64,000 nt of DNA from contig MWTA01000010.1 of the NCBI GenBank assembly GCA_002050125.1, positions 1 to 64,000 of the forward strand, written 5' to 3'. This stretch comes from Anaerolineae bacterium UTCFX2. GTDB lineage: Bacteria; Chloroflexota; Anaerolineae; Anaerolineales; UBA4823. Position numbers and translations under genes: made by a program. Shown one piece after another: positions 8,211 to 17,065 of this stretch (positions are counted from its first letter, which is position 1; each line of letters begins with the position of its first letter). Below the pieces are notes generated by a model. It had not been told where the DNA came from, made no database searches, and saw nothing but the letters and a program-made list of their open reading frames with translations.

Positions 8211-9291
8211 CCGCTCCGAAAGGCGCATTTGCATCGTCCCGCAGGTGAGCGGGGTGGGGGGAATGGTGACGTTCACCCAAAAGCTCAAAGAAGGGTTGAG
8301 CCGCGAGGGGATCGAGGTGACCCATCGGTTGGATGCCGCGCCAATCCAGGCGGTGCTGGTGGTGGGGGGGACGCGCGCGCTGGCTGGCTTGTGGCGCGCC
8401 AAACGGGCGGGAATCCCCATCGTGCAGCGCCTGGACGGTATGAACTGGCTCCACCGGCGGCGCGGATTGATGGGGGCTGGGCTGCGGCACTATCTGCGGG
8501 CTGAATATGGCAATTATTTGCTGGCGTTCATCCGCCGCCGGCTGGCAGACCGGATCGTCTATCAAAGCGAGTTCGCCAGAGACTGGTGGAAGCGTCAAAA
8601 AGGCGCAACGCGCGCCGCGCATTGGGTCATCCATAACGGCGTGGATCTGGCGCGCTACTCGCCGCACGGAACGGAGGAACCCCCCGAAGACTGCTGGCGG
8701 GTGTTGATGGTTGAGGGCAGCCTGATGGGTGGATATGAACTCGGCTTGCAGGTTGCGCTGCGGTTTATGGGGCGCCTGGCGCAGCAGCTGCGCGCCCAGC
8801 CGGTGCAGGAGTACCCAGGCAGGCTCGAACTACAGATCGTGGGGCGCGTCGCGGAGGCGCTGCGCCGCGGTTTGGAACAGGAGATTGGTGCAGCGGGCGA
8901 GGCGGCGAACTTTGAGGTGAATTGGGCGGGTTTGGCGCCGCCGGAGCAGATTCCAGCAATTGACCGGTCGGCGCACCTGCTTTACTCGGCGGATATCAAC
9001 CCAGCCTGCCCGAACAGCGTGATCGAAGCGCTGGCGTGCGGACTGCCGGTGGCGGCGTTCGACACGGGCGCGCTGCCAGAACTGGTGTACGGCGACGCCG
9101 GGCGGATTGTCCCGTATGGCGGCGATCCGTGGCGGCTGGAAACCCCCGACACCGCGCGCCTGGCGGAAGCCGCGCTGGAAATCCTGATGGATCAGCCGCG
9201 CTTTCGGACAGCCGCCCGCCGCCAGGCTGAACAGCGCTTTGGGCTGGAACGCATGGTCGCGGCGTATTTGGAAGTGCTGTTGGAAGCATGA
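8200..9291 (+). CDS. GT4-family glycosyltransferase
   Basis: About 363 residues with a GT-B fold. The N-terminal Rossmann start is RICIVPQVSGVGGM. A C-terminal nucleotide-sugar site has NPACPNSVIEALACGLPVAA (E-x7-E type) and DTGALPELV. Donor and acceptor are unknown. The start is uncertain: ATG 8158, GTG 8188, TTG 8191 and GTG 8200 are all in frame and none has a well-spaced ribosome-binding site. GTG 8200, which overlaps the upstream stop, is used here. The stop overlaps the following FkbM gene (ATGA). Confidence 0.8.
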   Translation: MNTNRSERRICIVPQVSGVGGMVTFTQKLKEGLSREGIEVTHRLDAAPIQAVLVVGGTRALAGLWRAKRAGIPIVQRLDGMNWLHRRRGLMGAGLRHYLRAEYGNYLLAFIRRRLADRIVYQSEFARDWWKRQKGATRAAHWVIHNGVDLARYSPHGTEEPPEDCWRVLMVEGSLMGGYELGLQVALRFMGRLAQQLRAQPVQEYPGRLELQIVGRVAEALRRGLEQEIGAAGEAANFEVNWAGLAPPEQIPAIDRSAHLLYSADINPACPNSVIEALACGLPVAAFDTGALPELVYGDAGRIVPYGGDPWRLETPDTARLAEAALEILMDQPRFRTAARRQAEQRFGLERMVAAYLEVLLEA

Positions 9292-10157
9292 GCGAAAACC
9301 GGTCACTGCTCAACCTGGCAGCCTGGACTGCCAGCCGGCTGCCCATGCCGGTCAGACGCCAGTTCTACCGCGTCCCGGGGCTGGCGCGGCTGCTGCGGGG
9401 GGCGTTGAACCGCGCCGCGCCGCCGGGTCTGAGCGTGGTGCGCGTGGCGGCTGGCGGTTTGCAGGGCTGCCCGCTGCAGCTCGATCTGCAAAGCGAAAAG
9501 GACTACTGGCTCGGCACGTACGAACCGGATTTGCAGGCGGCGTTGGAACGCTTTATCCAGCCCGGGATGGTCGTCTATGATGTGGGGGCGAATATCGGCT
9601 ACATCAGCCTGCTGCTGGCGCGCCGGGTGGGTCCTGGCGGTCAGGTGTACGCGTTCGAGGCGCTGCCAGCCAATCAGCAGCGCCTGCGCGCTAACCTCGC
9701 CCTGGGCGACCCTGATGAGCGGGTCACGCTTGTGCCGGCGGCGGTGGTGGAAACCAGCCGCCCGGTGAAATTCCTGATCGGACCTTCTGGCGGAATGGGA
9801 AAAGCTGAAGGTTCGGCGGGACGGGATGAATATGACTATCCCGAAACGGTGGAGGTGGAGGGTCTGAGCCTGGACGACTTTGTGTATCAGTCAGGCAATC
9901 CGCCGCCGCAGGCGGTCAAGCTGGACATTGAAGGCGGCGAGGTGCTGGCGCTGCCGGGGATGCGGCGTCTCTTGACCGAAGCGCGCCCGCTGGTCTTGAT
10001 GGAGCTGCACGGATCCGAAGCCGCCCGGACAGCCTGGGAGGTTTTCCGATCAGCCGGCTATCGCCTGCGCCGGATGGAAAAAGGATATCCCACTATCGAG
10101 GATCTCAGCAACCTGGATTGGAAAGCCTACCTGGTTGCATTGGGTAATGATAAGTGA
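9288..10157 (+). CDS. FkbM-family SAM-dependent methyltransferase
   Basis: 289 residues. SAM-binding motif I is VYDVGANIGYIS, followed by VYAFEALPANQQRL; the FkbM signature AVKLDIEGGEVLALPGM is present. Such enzymes O-methylate sugars and other metabolites; inside a glycosyltransferase cluster a sugar hydroxyl is the likely target. The start overlaps the upstream stop and its own stop overlaps the next start, so these genes form one translationally coupled unit. Confidence 0.87.
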   Translation: MSENRSLLNLAAWTASRLPMPVRRQFYRVPGLARLLRGALNRAAPPGLSVVRVAAGGLQGCPLQLDLQSEKDYWLGTYEPDLQAALERFIQPGMVVYDVGANIGYISLLLARRVGPGGQVYAFEALPANQQRLRANLALGDPDERVTLVPAAVVETSRPVKFLIGPSGGMGKAEGSAGRDEYDYPETVEVEGLSLDDFVYQSGNPPPQAVKLDIEGGEVLALPGMRRLLTEARPLVLMELHGSEAARTAWEVFRSAGYRLRRMEKGYPTIEDLSNLDWKAYLVALGNDK

Positions 10158-11293
10158 ATGAAGAAAGGATAGTCTTCCCAGGGCGGTTGGCAATTCAGCA
10201 GCGCGTGCTGCCGCGCTACCGCGCCCCGTTCTTCGAGGCGCTGGCTCAGGCTTGCGCGGGCGGCTTGAGCGTATTTGCCGGGCAGCCTCTGCCGGACGAG
10301 CAGATCGCCCCGGTTGAAACGCTCGACCATGCGCGCCTCTTCCCAGCGCGCAACCGGCATTATTTCAACCCGGGCTCGCCGTTTTATCAGTGCTGGCAGG
10401 AGGGCATTGTGGTCTGGCTTGAACGCTGGCAGCCGGACGCCTTGATTGTGGAAGCCAACCCGCGCTACCCCAACACGCGCCGCGCGGTGAGCTGGATGCA
10501 TGCGCACAAGAAACCGGTCCTGGGGTGGGGGTTGGGAGCGCCCCGGCTGAATGGTCTGCTCGGCGGGCTGCGCAGCGGCACACGCCGGCGCTTCTTGAGC
10601 ATGCTGGACGGGATGATCGCCTACTCTCAACGCGGGGCGCTGGAATACCAGGCGCTGGGTTTTGACAAGGAGCGGGTCTTCGTCGCCCCCAATGCGGCGG
10701 CGGCGAAACCGGCGCATCCTAATCCCGTTCGCCCGGAAACGTTTGGGGAGCGTCCGGTCGTTTTATTCGTGGGACGGCTGCAGCGGCGCAAGCGGCTCGA
10801 TCTGCTGCTGCAGGCGTGCGCCAGCCTGCCGCGGGCGCAGCAACCGCGCCTGCAAATTGTCGGCGAGGGACCCGCCCAAGCCGAACTGCAGGCGCTCGCC
10901 GGCAGGGTCTACCCTGAGGCTGAGTTCCCCGGCGCTAAATACGGTGAAGAATTAGAGTGTTATTTCAGGGACGCCGACCTGTTTGTGCTGCCAGGCACGG
11001 GCGGGCTGGCGGTGCAGCAAGCGATGGCGTTTGGGCTGCCTGTCATCGTCGCCCAGGGCGATGGCACGCAGGAGGATCTGGTTCGACCTGAAAACGGCTG
11101 GCGCATCCCGGCGGATGATCCGGCGGCGCTGCAGACTGCTCTGCGAGAAGCGCTGGCGGACCCGGGGCAGCTGCGCCGCATGGGGGCAGAGTCGTACCGG
11201 ATCGTCGCACAGGAGGTCAACCTGGAGGCGATGGTGGGGGCGTTTGTGCGGGCGTTGAACCACATAACCGGCTCATCCTTGCCGGGTGGGTGA
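10154..11293 (+). CDS. GT4-family glycosyltransferase
   Basis: 379 residues with a GT-B fold. The C-terminal domain has VVLFVGRLQRRKRLDLLL, LQIVGEGPAQAEL and DLFVLPGTGGLAVQQAMAFGLPVI. The usual glutamate of the E-x7-E motif reads GGLAVQQA, so the first acidic residue is replaced. The start is a GTG overlapping the FkbM stop (GTGA); the nearby ATG at 10158 is out of frame and closes at once. Substrates are unknown. Confidence 0.82.
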   Translation: MNEERIVFPGRLAIQQRVLPRYRAPFFEALAQACAGGLSVFAGQPLPDEQIAPVETLDHARLFPARNRHYFNPGSPFYQCWQEGIVVWLERWQPDALIVEANPRYPNTRRAVSWMHAHKKPVLGWGLGAPRLNGLLGGLRSGTRRRFLSMLDGMIAYSQRGALEYQALGFDKERVFVAPNAAAAKPAHPNPVRPETFGERPVVLFVGRLQRRKRLDLLLQACASLPRAQQPRLQIVGEGPAQAELQALAGRVYPEAEFPGAKYGEELECYFRDADLFVLPGTGGLAVQQAMAFGLPVIVAQGDGTQEDLVRPENGWRIPADDPAALQTALREALADPGQLRRMGAESYRIVAQEVNLEAMVGAFVRALNHITGSSLPGG

Positions 11294-11363
11294 GAGGCGT
11301 TCTCGATTTTCGTCCATTTACCCCTAAATTGATGTAAAATGTGAGAGTAGGAGGGCGCCTGCG

Positions 11364-12383
11364 ATGAAGCGATCTTGGGTCATTTTTTCTTTAGCATCAG
11401 CTATAACCATTTTCTTTAGTCTGGCGGGGGGTTCACTCGGCGTGTCTTTTGCCAGGGCGGGGGCGGCATTTCCCGGGCAGGCGCAGGCGGTATACGGTAA
11501 AGTAACACCCAACGCCGATGGTGAAATCGTCGCGGGACCCGCAGCTGAGCCGAACAACAACGATAATTTTAACTTTCCAATTATCATCAACGCTCAGCCC
11601 TATTCGAATACGCAAAGCGTGGCGGCTTACACCGTTGTAGGGGATGATCCTAAGATTTCCTGCAACGATAACGACACCGGGTACGCAACAGCGTGGTACC
11701 GTTATACCCCCTCCGAAAACCAGACGCTGACGATCAGCACCCTCAACAGTGATTACGACACAGTGCTGGCAATCTGGACGGGGACGCGCGGCAGCCTGAC
11801 GAGCGTGACCTGCAACGACGATTTTGGCGGCACCCTTCAATCGCTGGTGACCGTCAACCTGACTGCCGGGACGACCTATCAGATCGAGGTGGCGTCGTGG
11901 GAGTATATCCGCGCGGGCGACCCTTCGAGCCTGACCCTGAATGTGAGTTTGCCTGGGGAACCTGAGATCGTCGTGAAAGGCAACCATCTTTCGATTGTCA
12001 ACGGCGATTCCACGCCTGCGTTAACCGATCACACCGATTTTGGCAACGCAGTTGTTCCGGGGGGAACGGTTGTGCGCACCTTTACGATCGAGAATTGGGG
12101 TTCGGGTAGCCTGACCCTGGACGGTTTGCCGAAGGTGAGCATCAGTGGGGCGCAGGCGGCGGATTTCACGGTCACGGTCCAGCCAACCAGCCCGGTCGAA
12201 GCGGGCGGTTCGACCACCTTCAACGTCCGCTTCTCACCGTCAGCCGTGGGTTTGCGCAGCGCGGTCGTCAGCATCGCCAACAACGACAGCGACGAGAACC
12301 CGTTCACGTTTGCCATCCAGGGGACTGGGGTTGCCACCCCGATCGAGAGTTATCCGATCTATCTGCCGCTAATCGCGCGATGA
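11364..12383 (+). CDS. Secreted choice-of-anchor-D (ASH-like) protein with shared C-terminal tail
   Basis: 339 residues with an N-terminal signal peptide. Residues about 60-195 form a beta-sandwich of the pre-peptidase C-terminal type (AWYRYTPSENQTLTISTLNSDYD, FGGTLQSLVTVNLTAGTTYQI). Residues about 205-325 form an Ig-like ASH/choice-of-anchor-D domain (FGNAVVPGGTVVRTFTIEN, NVRFSPSAVGLRSAVVSIANND). It ends in IYLPLIAR, the tail shared with other secreted proteins here. GGAGG precedes the ATG, and a TAAAAT -10 lies at 11335-11340. It is probably a surface protein; no catalytic residues are seen. Confidence 0.8.
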   Translation: MKRSWVIFSLASAITIFFSLAGGSLGVSFARAGAAFPGQAQAVYGKVTPNADGEIVAGPAAEPNNNDNFNFPIIINAQPYSNTQSVAAYTVVGDDPKISCNDNDTGYATAWYRYTPSENQTLTISTLNSDYDTVLAIWTGTRGSLTSVTCNDDFGGTLQSLVTVNLTAGTTYQIEVASWEYIRAGDPSSLTLNVSLPGEPEIVVKGNHLSIVNGDSTPALTDHTDFGNAVVPGGTVVRTFTIENWGSGSLTLDGLPKVSISGAQAADFTVTVQPTSPVEAGGSTTFNVRFSPSAVGLRSAVVSIANNDSDENPFTFAIQGTGVATPIESYPIYLPLIAR

Positions 12384-12439
12384 TCGTCTAATAAAGCCGG
12401 GCAAATCGTCCGGCGCAGCGGAGGACCGCCTTGAAGCAG

Positions 12440-12466
12440 GGCTGACCGGTTTTCTACTCGTCAGCC
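12440..12466 (+). terminator. Hairpin downstream of the secreted protein, weak terminator candidate
   Basis: Stem GGCTGAC/GTCAGCC with a 13-base loop, preceded at about 12397-12415 by a second small hairpin (GCCGG/CCGGC). The following bases are only mildly T-rich (TTGGTTGACTT), so termination is uncertain. Confidence 0.3.
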
Positions 12467-12513
12467 TTGGTTGACTTAGAATGGGGGAATATCCCGCAGC
12501 GTTCGATTTCGTG

Positions 12514-12519
12514 TAGAAT
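12514..12519 (+). promoter_or_regulatory. -10 element placing the transcript start at the glycosyltransferase ATG
   Basis: TAGAAT followed by exactly six bases and then ATG at 12526, with no Shine-Dalgarno sequence. The geometry predicts a leaderless mRNA. No good -35 box lies 16-18 bases upstream. Confidence 0.45.
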
Positions 12520-12525
12520 TGGACT

Positions 12526-13704
12526 ATGCGTTTGCTGTTCGTTGCCGACGGACGATCGCCGATCGCCTTGAACTGGATCCAGCATTTTCTTAAAACGGGC
12601 GATGAGGTCCATCTCGTCTCCACCTTTGCGTGCGCTCCCGAACCAGGATTTGCGTCGTATCATTTCGTCCCGGTCGCGTTCAGCGCGCTCAAGCGCGCAG
12701 ACGGCGCAGGGAGCCAGCCGGCTGCGCTCGGAACGACCGTGCGGCTGCGCACCCAGGTGCGTCAATGGCTGGGACCGTTCACCCTGGGCTCGGCGGCTCG
12801 GCGGCTAAAACAGATCGTCGCGCAGATCCAGCCCGACCTGGTGCACGCGCTGCGCATTCCGTACGAGGGGATGTTAGCGGCAGCGGCGCTGCGGGGGCTG
12901 CAACCCCCGCTCCTGATTTCGGTCTGGGGAAACGATTTCACGCTCCACGCTCCTTCCACGCCTTTGATGAGGTATAACACCCGCCGCGCGTTGCAGCGCG
13001 CCGATGCGCTGCATGCAGACTGTCAGCGCGACGTGCGGCTGGCGCGGGGGTGGGGCTTCGCCGCCCAAAAGCCGGCGATTGTCCTACCGGGCGCGGGCGG
13101 CGTGCAGAGCGAGGTTTTCTACCCGAACCCCAGCGCGGTGCGCGCGCCGGTGATTATCAACCCGCGCGGTTTTCGAGCGTATGTGAACAACGCCGCGTTT
13201 TTCCGCGCGATCCCGAAGGTGCTGGCGGCGCAGCCAGCGGCGCGCTTCCTCTGCCCGGCGATGCTGGAGCAGCCCCAGGCGCGCCAATGGGCAGCCGAGT
13301 TGGGGGTCGCCTCCAGCGTGGAATTACTGCCCCGCCAGCAACGCTCCCAGATGGCGCAGTTGTTCCGCCAGGCGCGGATTGTGGTCTCGCCCAGCAACCA
13401 CGACGGCACGCCAAACACGCTGCTGGAAGCGCTTGCCTGCGGATGCCTGCCGGTGGCGGGCGATCTGGAATCGATCCGTGAATGGATCACGCCGGAAGAG
13501 AACGGGCTGCTGGTGGACCCGAACGACCCTCAGGCGCTGGCGCAGGCGATGCTGCGGGCGATTGTAGATGATGAACTGGTGGAACGCGCCCGCCGGATCA
13601 ACGCCGAATTGATCCTCCGGCGCGCGGAGCACAAGACGGTGATGCAAGAAGCCGAAGTTTTTTATCGAACGCTCTTGGAGACAGCCCTCAATCCCCCCGA
13701 ATAA
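12526..13704 (+). CDS. GT4-family glycosyltransferase
   Basis: 392 residues. N-terminal domain: MRLLFVADGRSPIALNWIQHFLKTGDEVHLVS, PDLVHALRIPYEGMLAA and ISVWGNDFTLHA. C-terminal donor site: RIVVSPSNHDGTPNTLLEALACGCLPVAGD (E-x7-E type present). It resembles GT4 enzymes of polysaccharide assembly; donor and acceptor are unknown. It is separated from the upstream cluster by the secreted protein and has its own leaderless-type promoter. It converges on tadZ, ending 10 bases from it. Confidence 0.83.
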   Translation: MRLLFVADGRSPIALNWIQHFLKTGDEVHLVSTFACAPEPGFASYHFVPVAFSALKRADGAGSQPAALGTTVRLRTQVRQWLGPFTLGSAARRLKQIVAQIQPDLVHALRIPYEGMLAAAALRGLQPPLLISVWGNDFTLHAPSTPLMRYNTRRALQRADALHADCQRDVRLARGWGFAAQKPAIVLPGAGGVQSEVFYPNPSAVRAPVIINPRGFRAYVNNAAFFRAIPKVLAAQPAARFLCPAMLEQPQARQWAAELGVASSVELLPRQQRSQMAQLFRQARIVVSPSNHDGTPNTLLEALACGCLPVAGDLESIREWITPEENGLLVDPNDPQALAQAMLRAIVDDELVERARRINAELILRRAEHKTVMQEAEVFYRTLLETALNPPE

Positions 13705-13714
13705 GACCGCAGGT

Positions 13715-15436
13715 TCAGACAGCCAGAGCCAGCTTCTCAGCTTGCTCCGCCTCGCGCAGGCGCTGGCGCAGGTGCTTGACCAGCCGGACGACCGCTTCGC
13801 CAGCCGGCTGCTGGATCATTTCGCGTTTAGCCAGCAGCGGGATGCCGTTGTTGACCGAACCGAGAACTAGCGAATAGGCAAGCGGGATCAGCGCCGCGGG
13901 TTCGTGCCCAAACGCCTGAGGCAATTTCTCCGGGCTGATGCCCACCCGCGGGTCGAACATATTGACAACCAGCGCGATCTTCTTTGGGCTGAGGTTGAGG
14001 AGCGGCGCAAGCTCGATAAACTTGCGCACCCGGGAGATCGAGGGGATATCCAATGTTGAGACCAGGACGGTCAGATCGCTCACATCCAGGGCGGCGAGGG
14101 TAATATCATTGAGCCGGTGCGAGGTATCCAGCACGACATAGGGGAAAAGCTCGCTGAAGTAGGTTGCAAGCTGGGCGAACTGCGGTCCGGTGATCAACTC
14201 GGCGCGTTCGGGGCGCGTCGGATGCAGGATCTTCACGCCGGACGGATGCTTGACCAAAACATCGTTCACGAGTTCGGGATCCAACTCGTCCACCCGCGGC
14301 GCCAGATCGGCGATGCCCAGAGGGCTCTGGGTGTTGAAAAGCACCGGAACATCGCCAAACTGCAGATCGCCGTCGATGATCGCCGCGGGGTGCTCCTCGC
14401 TGTGCAGCCCCAGCGCCAGGTTGACCGCCAGCATCGTGCAGCCCGAACCGCCGCGCGGGCTGTAGACGGTGATGATCCTTCCCCGCGTCCGCCTGGCTTG
14501 GGCGGGGAGCGCCGCAGCCATTGCGGGGCGATTCTTGCGGTTCTGGAACGCCTGCGCCCCGGCGCGCTCAACTGCCAGGACGAGTTCGTCAATCATCGGC
14601 GGTTTTGTCAGGAAATCACGCGCCCCAGCCAGCATCGCGCGGCGCATATAATCCAGGTCATCCTGAACGGTTAGAATGACGATTTCTGTGTTTGGCACAT
14701 CGCGCTTGATATTTGCCGTGGCGGTGATGCCGTCCATGTCGGGCATGTTGACATCCATCACTACCACATCCGGTTTGAGCTGGCGCACGAGTTGGATGGC
14801 TTGCAGCCCGTTCGAAGCAGTGGCAACGACATCGATGTCGTCTTGAAAGCGCAGCGAGCGGACGATTGTCTCGCGGGTTTGGGTGATGTCATCCACCAGG
14901 ATGACCCGGATCACCTCGCCGGGCGCGCGCGCGGGCACCGGCGGGATCGGCGCGACCACCCCGATGGCAGATGCAGTAGCGTAACGATGATCCAATTGAG
15001 CCGATGGGGGCGCCGCGGTTGCCGCCGCCGGAGCGCTGGCTGCCGGCTGACTGAGGGGCGCTGGAGCGCCGCTGGGAAGCGGAATGGGCTCCTCTTCAGG
15101 TTTGGCTTTGTGGCGGAACAGGCTGCCGAACAGGCGGCTGAAAAATGACGGCTTCTTTTCCACCGCAGCGCCGCCGGCCGCGGAGGGGCGGGGGGGCGGC
15201 GCCAGGGGGGTCAATTGATCGAGCTTTTCTGGGAAGAAGCGCGCCGTGAAAACGCGCCTGAACTCCTCATAGGGCACGCCCACGCCGTACAACTCGTAAA
15301 GCAGTTCCCAGGCGGGTGGATAATTGAAATCTTGCTGAAGCACTTCATCGACGAAGCGCGCCCCGGCGCGCTTATCGCGCTTTCGGTAAGCTTTGCGAGC
15401 CTGTGATAGACGTCTGTCCAGCTTGCGGTTCGCCAT
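13715..15436 (-). CDS. tadZ: TadZ/CpaE-like pilus localisation protein (receiver domain plus MinD-like ATPase)
   Basis: 573 residues in three parts. Residues 1-75 resemble a small helical domain. Residues 75-175 are a Pro/Ala-rich linker. Residues 176-295 are a response-regulator receiver with VDD, Asp228 (VVMDVNMPDMDG) and Lys276. Residues 317-560 are MinD/ParA-like, but the P-loop reads SPRGGSGCTML (324-334): both the signature lysine and the GK lysine are replaced. A degenerate P-loop is common in TadZ/CpaE. In Tad systems TadZ places the machine at a cell site; TadE/TadG-type genes lie 27-32 kb away. It starts five bases after the lpd stop without a ribosome-binding site, so coupling is likely. 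Confidence 0.82.
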   Translation of the reverse strand: MANRKLDRRLSQARKAYRKRDKRAGARFVDEVLQQDFNYPPAWELLYELYGVGVPYEEFRRVFTARFFPEKLDQLTPLAPPPRPSAAGGAAVEKKPSFFSRLFGSLFRHKAKPEEEPIPLPSGAPAPLSQPAASAPAAATAAPPSAQLDHRYATASAIGVVAPIPPVPARAPGEVIRVILVDDITQTRETIVRSLRFQDDIDVVATASNGLQAIQLVRQLKPDVVVMDVNMPDMDGITATANIKRDVPNTEIVILTVQDDLDYMRRAMLAGARDFLTKPPMIDELVLAVERAGAQAFQNRKNRPAMAAALPAQARRTRGRIITVYSPRGGSGCTMLAVNLALGLHSEEHPAAIIDGDLQFGDVPVLFNTQSPLGIADLAPRVDELDPELVNDVLVKHPSGVKILHPTRPERAELITGPQFAQLATYFSELFPYVVLDTSHRLNDITLAALDVSDLTVLVSTLDIPSISRVRKFIELAPLLNLSPKKIALVVNMFDPRVGISPEKLPQAFGHEPAALIPLAYSLVLGSVNNGIPLLAKREMIQQPAGEAVVRLVKHLRQRLREAEQAEKLALAV

Positions 15437-15440
15437 GGGA

Positions 15441-16838
15441 TTAGAAGTTTATTGCCCGTCCTAGTGCGTCTTCTGCGGCTTCCATCAGCGTTTCGCTCAG
15501 GGTGGGGTGCGCATGAACGTTCCGCCCGATCTCGTGCGCGGTGATCTCCATCATTTGCGCCAAGGTCAGTTCGGGTAACAGCTCGGTCACTTCGGGACCG
15601 ATCAGGTGCGCGCCTAAGATCTCGCCATACTCTGCGTCGGTGACGATCTTCACCCAACCCACCGCCTCGCCCAGACCGAGCGCCTTGCCGTTCGCCTGGA
15701 AGGGGAAGCGCCCAACCTTGACGTTGTAACCGCGTTCGCGCGCCTGGGCTTCCGAAAGCCCAAACGCAGCCACCTGCGGCTGGCAGTACGTGGCGCGCGG
15801 CATCATCTCATAATTGAGCGCAACCGTCTCGGCGCCGGCAATGTTCTCGGCGCACACGATGCCCTGAGAGGAGGCGACATGCGCCAGCATCAGCTTGGCG
15901 GTCACATCTCCGATCGCCCAAATGCCGGGGACGTTGGTCGCCATGCGCTCGTCGATCTCGACCGCGCCGCGCTCGCTGAGCTTTACGCCCTGCTCTTCCA
16001 GACCCAGCCCCTTTCCGTTCGGGCGAAAGCCGATCGCAACCAACGCCTGCTCAGCCTCGAGCGTTTTTTGTTCTGCGCCGTTCGAGACTTTGACTTTGAC
16101 GCCCGTTTCGGTCGCCTGGATTTCCTCTACCCGGTGCCCGGTGAGGCAGTTGATCTTGCGCCGTTTGAAATTCTTTGCCAGTTCTTCGCCGACTTCTTCA
16201 TCTTCGAGCGGGACCAGACGCGGCAGCATTTCAACGAGCGTGACTTCCACGCCGTAAGAGTGCCAGACCGTGGTAAACTCCACCCCGATTGCCCCGGCGC
16301 CGATCACGATGGCGGATTTGGGCAGCTTTTCTTGCAGGATGGCTTCCTGATAGGTCACGATTTTCTCGCCGTCGATCTGCCAGCCCGGCGGAACAGCAAC
16401 GCTGGCGCCGGTTGCAACGACGATGTTCTTTGCCTGTATCTCGGTTGACTTTCCTTCGGCGTCGGTGAAGGTCAGTCGATCGCGTCCGGTGAGTTTTGCC
16501 GCGCCCAGATGCACGTCAATGCCGTTCTTCTTCATCAAGAAGCCAACGCCTTTCACCAGGCGGTCGGAAACCTGACGGCTGCGTTTAACTGCCACGCTGT
16601 AATCCAGCTTCAGGTTCTCGAAGGAAAAACCCAGTTCCCGCCCGCGTTCGCGCAGCGTGTGGGCAACTTCGGCGTTCTTAAGCAAGGATTTGGATGGAAT
16701 GCAGCCGACGTTCAAACAAACGCCTCCAAGCCATTGTTTATCAATGATTGCAGTTTTCATGCCAAGCTGAGCGCAGCGGATCGCACATACATAACCCCCC
16801 GGACCGGCGCCAATCACAGCCACATCGTATTGATCCAT
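15441..16838 (-). CDS. lpdA: Dihydrolipoamide dehydrogenase (E3)
   Basis: 465 residues. FAD-binding GAGPGGYVCAIRCAQLG and the redox disulfide CLNVGC are at the N-terminus; NAD-binding GAGAIGVEF is in the middle. The C-terminal dimer domain carries the His-Glu pair in HAHPTLSE. It reoxidises the lipoyl groups of the E2 encoded just upstream. It has its own strong promoter (TTGACC-N17-TATAAT at 16950-16922), a hairpin in the leader and AGGAG before the ATG, so it can be expressed apart from E1-E2. Confidence 0.95.
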   Translation of the reverse strand: MDQYDVAVIGAGPGGYVCAIRCAQLGMKTAIIDKQWLGGVCLNVGCIPSKSLLKNAEVAHTLRERGRELGFSFENLKLDYSVAVKRSRQVSDRLVKGVGFLMKKNGIDVHLGAAKLTGRDRLTFTDAEGKSTEIQAKNIVVATGASVAVPPGWQIDGEKIVTYQEAILQEKLPKSAIVIGAGAIGVEFTTVWHSYGVEVTLVEMLPRLVPLEDEEVGEELAKNFKRRKINCLTGHRVEEIQATETGVKVKVSNGAEQKTLEAEQALVAIGFRPNGKGLGLEEQGVKLSERGAVEIDERMATNVPGIWAIGDVTAKLMLAHVASSQGIVCAENIAGAETVALNYEMMPRATYCQPQVAAFGLSEAQARERGYNVKVGRFPFQANGKALGLGEAVGWVKIVTDAEYGEILGAHLIGPEVTELLPELTLAQMMEITAHEIGRNVHAHPTLSETLMEAAEDALGRAINF

Positions 16839-16864
16839 GATGTCTCCTGATTAAGTTATAGTAT

Positions 16865-16885
16865 GCGGCAGGGGACACCTGCCGC
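16865..16885 (-). other. Hairpin in the 5' leader of lpdA
   Basis: A perfect 8-bp stem, GCGGCAGG/CCTGCCGC, with a 5-base loop, lies between the predicted transcript start (about 16915) and the ribosome-binding site. It may stabilise the mRNA or bind a regulator; the sequence does not say which. Confidence 0.4.
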
Positions 16886-16921
16886 AACAATTATGTCACC
16901 CATTGAGCGCACTTTGTTCTC

Positions 16922-16969
16922 ATTATAATTCTTGCAAACTAAGGGGTCAAGTGAGCCTACAGTACTGTA
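16922..16969 (-). promoter_or_regulatory. lpdA promoter with adjacent palindrome
   Basis: On the minus strand, TTGACC (16950-16945), 17 bases and TATAAT (16927-16922). Just upstream is the perfect 12-base palindrome TACAGTACTGTA (16958-16969), in a position suited to a regulator. The binding protein cannot be named. Confidence 0.65.
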
Positions 16970-16974
16970 AAGTG

Positions 16975-17015
16975 GAGAGATCCTGCGATTAAGTGCTGCG
17001 CAGGACCTCTTTTTT
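16975..17015 (+). terminator. Orphan plus-strand intrinsic terminator
   Basis: Stem AGAG-TCCTGCG (16976-16987) pairing with CGCAGGA-CTCT (16999-17010), followed by six T (17010-17015). The T-run is on the plus strand, yet no annotated plus-strand gene lies upstream; it may end a short RNA transcribed divergently from lpdA. Confidence 0.55.
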
Positions 17016-17065
17016 CGAGAAGCGTTGTGTAAACCAGCCGCGGCTGGGGTAAATCTGGTCCTGGT

